Source: CBDCYN01 sp965224205
GTDB lineage: Bacteria; Planctomycetota; Phycisphaerae; Phycisphaerales; Phycisphaeraceae
Length of the DNA: 64,000 nt
Assembly (NCBI GenBank): GCA_965224205.1
Contig: CBDCYN010000038.1
Span: 74,993 to 138,992 of the forward strand
Direction of reading: 5' to 3'
This document shows positions 62,437 to 64,000 of this stretch, one piece after another. A program made the position numbers and the translations under genes. Every line of letters starts with the position of its first letter. Position 1 is the stretch's first letter. The notes beneath the pieces are model-generated. The model saw only the letters and a program-made list of their open reading frames with translations, made no database searches and had not been told where the DNA came from.

Positions 62437-64000
62437 ATGAAACGACGAACCCTCCATCACACGAAGAACGCCGCGATCATAGCAGCGGCCGTGACCACCA
62501 CAGTCGGTCTATCTCCCCGAGCACATGCATTGACCATTAACCTCACCGACACCACCCTTGCCGGCAATTACCCGGCCTCCGACCCCACCGGCTCGGCTAT
62601 GATGCAGGTCGCCCGCGACGCGGCCAACCTGTGGGAAGACATCATCGAAGACGCCTGGACCGTGGACATCGACGTGCGGTATCTCACCCCGCCGTCGGGC
62701 GGCCTGGCCGGGGCGACCATGACGTCCACCACGACGGTCGGCGGCAAGGAACGCCCCGACGCCGGCTTCATCAACGTCGGCCCGACGGTGAACTGGTATA
62801 CCGACTCCTCGTCAGCATCGTATGACTATTTCGACCTCGGTCGGTCGTTCTTTAGCACTTCTGGGGTAGCCGGATCGTTCTCGGGCACGGTGCCGGGGGT
62901 CCTGGAAGTCGCCTACAGCGGTGACACCAACGCCAGCGCCCCGTCGGGCGCGGTCACCGGGTTCGACCTGTTGACCACGATGCAGCACGAGATCGGCCAC
63001 GTGCTGGCGTTAAGTGGCCAAGTCGCCACGGACGAGGCGGGCGTGGACCAGGACGTGGACATCGACCCTGATTTTGTCAACGGGACCGTTTTCGCGGTCA
63101 ACACCAACAACACCGGCGGGCACCTGCTCGATACGGCTCAGATCGGCACGGTGGGCCTGAATCTCATGGCCGGCAGCGCCGCTACGGCAGGTCGACGCAG
63201 GATGATCAGCGCCGTGGACGCGCTGGCGATCGCCTCGGCCTCGGGGTTTGAGGACCTGGACCTATCACGGAAAGACTTCATGGCCGGCAGCGCCTCGTTC
63301 AATACGCCCGAGCACTGGATCGGCGGGGCCGTGCCCGATTCGAGCGACGTCGCCTATGTACGCGATAACCAGACCGCTCGGCTCAAACAGACCAGCGTGA
63401 CCGTCAAGAGGCTGATCGTGAACCTGGATGGCAAGGTGGAGATCGGCGAGACCGCCCCATCGACGCTGACCGCGGTGGATAACGTCCAGGTTCTGGGCGG
63501 GTCGAGCATGCTGATCTACAGCCAGGGCGCCCTGGAGGCTGAAGAGGTTTTGATCGGTACGCGCAACGGGGCACGAGGGGATGACATCGTGACCCTCACC
63601 GGCGGGGATATCAATGCCGAAGAGATCGATATCGAGTACACGGGCACCCTGCGGCGGTACGGGTCGGTCGATGTGGAAAGGATTTACAACAACGGCAAGA
63701 TCCGTGCTTACGACGGGACGCTGACGATCACGACCAGCAACTGGGCCGACCTTGATGGGCTCAACGCCTTGGGCATCGTCGAGGCCGGGCTGGGCGGCAG
63801 CTCTAGCGGCGAGCTGGTCGTCAACGGGTCGGTCAACTTATTCGCGGGTCAGATGTGGGTGCGGGAAGACAGCAAGGCGACGTTCGACCACGGCTGGACC
63901 TTGACCGACCTAACGCACCTGGGCGGGCCACGCGGGGTGATCTACCTCGACGACGGCGGCGACATCCGTGGCGGGGGCACCAACACCACGTTGACGGTTA
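62437..64000 (+). CDS. Secreted PEP-CTERM-type metalloprotease-like protein (3' end beyond the window)
   Basis: At least 521 residues and still open at the window edge. ATG at 62437 with GAAAGGAAG eight bases upstream. A signal peptide (AAIIAAAVTTTVGLSPRAHA) is followed by LTINLTDTTLAGNYPASD and WTVDIDVRYLTPPSGG. HEIGHVLAL (His184, Glu185, His188) is a zinc-peptidase site; the third ligand is not in the usual HExxHxxGxxH position, since SGQVATDE follows. The remainder is beta-rich, repetitive sequence (VQVLGGSSMLIYSQGALEAEEVLIGTRNGARGDDIVTLTGGDINAEEI) resembling autotransporter/PEP-CTERM barrels. The C-terminal sorting signal, if any, lies outside the window. Confidence 0.75.
   Translation, partial: MKRRTLHHTKNAAIIAAAVTTTVGLSPRAHALTINLTDTTLAGNYPASDPTGSAMMQVARDAANLWEDIIEDAWTVDIDVRYLTPPSGGLAGATMTSTTTVGGKERPDAGFINVGPTVNWYTDSSSASYDYFDLGRSFFSTSGVAGSFSGTVPGVLEVAYSGDTNASAPSGAVTGFDLLTTMQHEIGHVLALSGQVATDEAGVDQDVDIDPDFVNGTVFAVNTNNTGGHLLDTAQIGTVGLNLMAGSAATAGRRRMISAVDALAIASASGFEDLDLSRKDFMAGSASFNTPEHWIGGAVPDSSDVAYVRDNQTARLKQTSVTVKRLIVNLDGKVEIGETAPSTLTAVDNVQVLGGSSMLIYSQGALEAEEVLIGTRNGARGDDIVTLTGGDINAEEIDIEYTGTLRRYGSVDVERIYNNGKIRAYDGTLTITTSNWADLDGLNALGIVEAGLGGSSSGELVVNGSVNLFAGQMWVREDSKATFDHGWTLTDLTHLGGPRGVIYLDDGGDIRGGGTNTTLTV

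Overview
This is a GC-rich bacterial chromosomal window, most probably from the Planctomycetota and likely the class Phycisphaerae. Pointers are a very large secreted protein with the planctomycete-type EALEPRLLLSG export motif near its N terminus, the DUF58/BatA/VWA/DUF4175 cluster with a prenyltransferase-repeat protein, a PEP-CTERM-style metalloprotease, and dcw genes reduced to rsmH-lysM-ftsL-ftsI. No rRNA, tRNA or CRISPR was found.

Layout. 1-4.9 kb: infC, apparently starting at ATC, two exported proteins of unknown function, and phoH broken by two compensating indels. 5-7.3 kb: a PgpH/YqfF-type HD phosphodiesterase. 7.3-10.8 kb: a secreted beta-helix/CBM/discoidin protein. 11-13.6 kb: feoA-feoB behind a good Fur-type operator. 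13.6-17 kb: a DUF2024 protein, a GT39-like membrane protein with a lectin-like domain, and an IS630-family element lying exactly at its 3' end. 17.1-29.8 kb: a type VI secretion membrane-complex block on the minus strand: a TagH-C-like protein, then TssK-TssL-TssM with stop/start overlaps, then a 1537-residue TagF - transmembrane - long linker - FGE/SUMF1 fusion. Sheath, tube, ATPase and VgrG genes are not in the window. 30.2-33.4 kb: a tightly packed dTDP-rhamnose operon (rmlA, rmlC-like, rmlD, rmlB). 33.5-37.6 kb: PhoR-PhoB and an OprP/OprO-type porin with Pho-box-like repeats upstream. 37.6-39.2 kb: DUF971 and a glucose/sorbosone dehydrogenase-like protein. 39.4-44.1 kb: the partial dcw cluster. 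44.3-47.3 kb: a GT4 glycosyltransferase and a PBP4-type carboxypeptidase. 47.3-60.4 kb: a long minus-strand gene train with DUF58, BatA/VWA, VWA/GATase-like, DUF4175 and prenyltransferase-repeat proteins, lacking a visible MoxR ATPase. 60.4-62 kb: apt, DUF2007 and a small tail-anchored protein. 62.4 kb to the end: an incomplete secreted zinc-metalloprotease-like protein.

How the parts relate. Much of the window concerns the cell envelope: septal peptidoglycan synthesis, lipid- or polysaccharide-linked sugar transfer, rhamnose precursors, a phosphate-type porin under its probable two-component regulators, iron uptake, and a contact-dependent secretion apparatus. The most unusual item is the TagF-FGE fusion encoded downstream of tssKLM.

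Sequence caution. phoH (A6 run and a nearby one-base deficit) and the BatA-like gene (C8 run) carry single-base indels that separate otherwise intact halves, and feoB has an in-frame amber codon near its natural start. These could be assembly or sequencing errors rather than biology, and should be read with that in mind.
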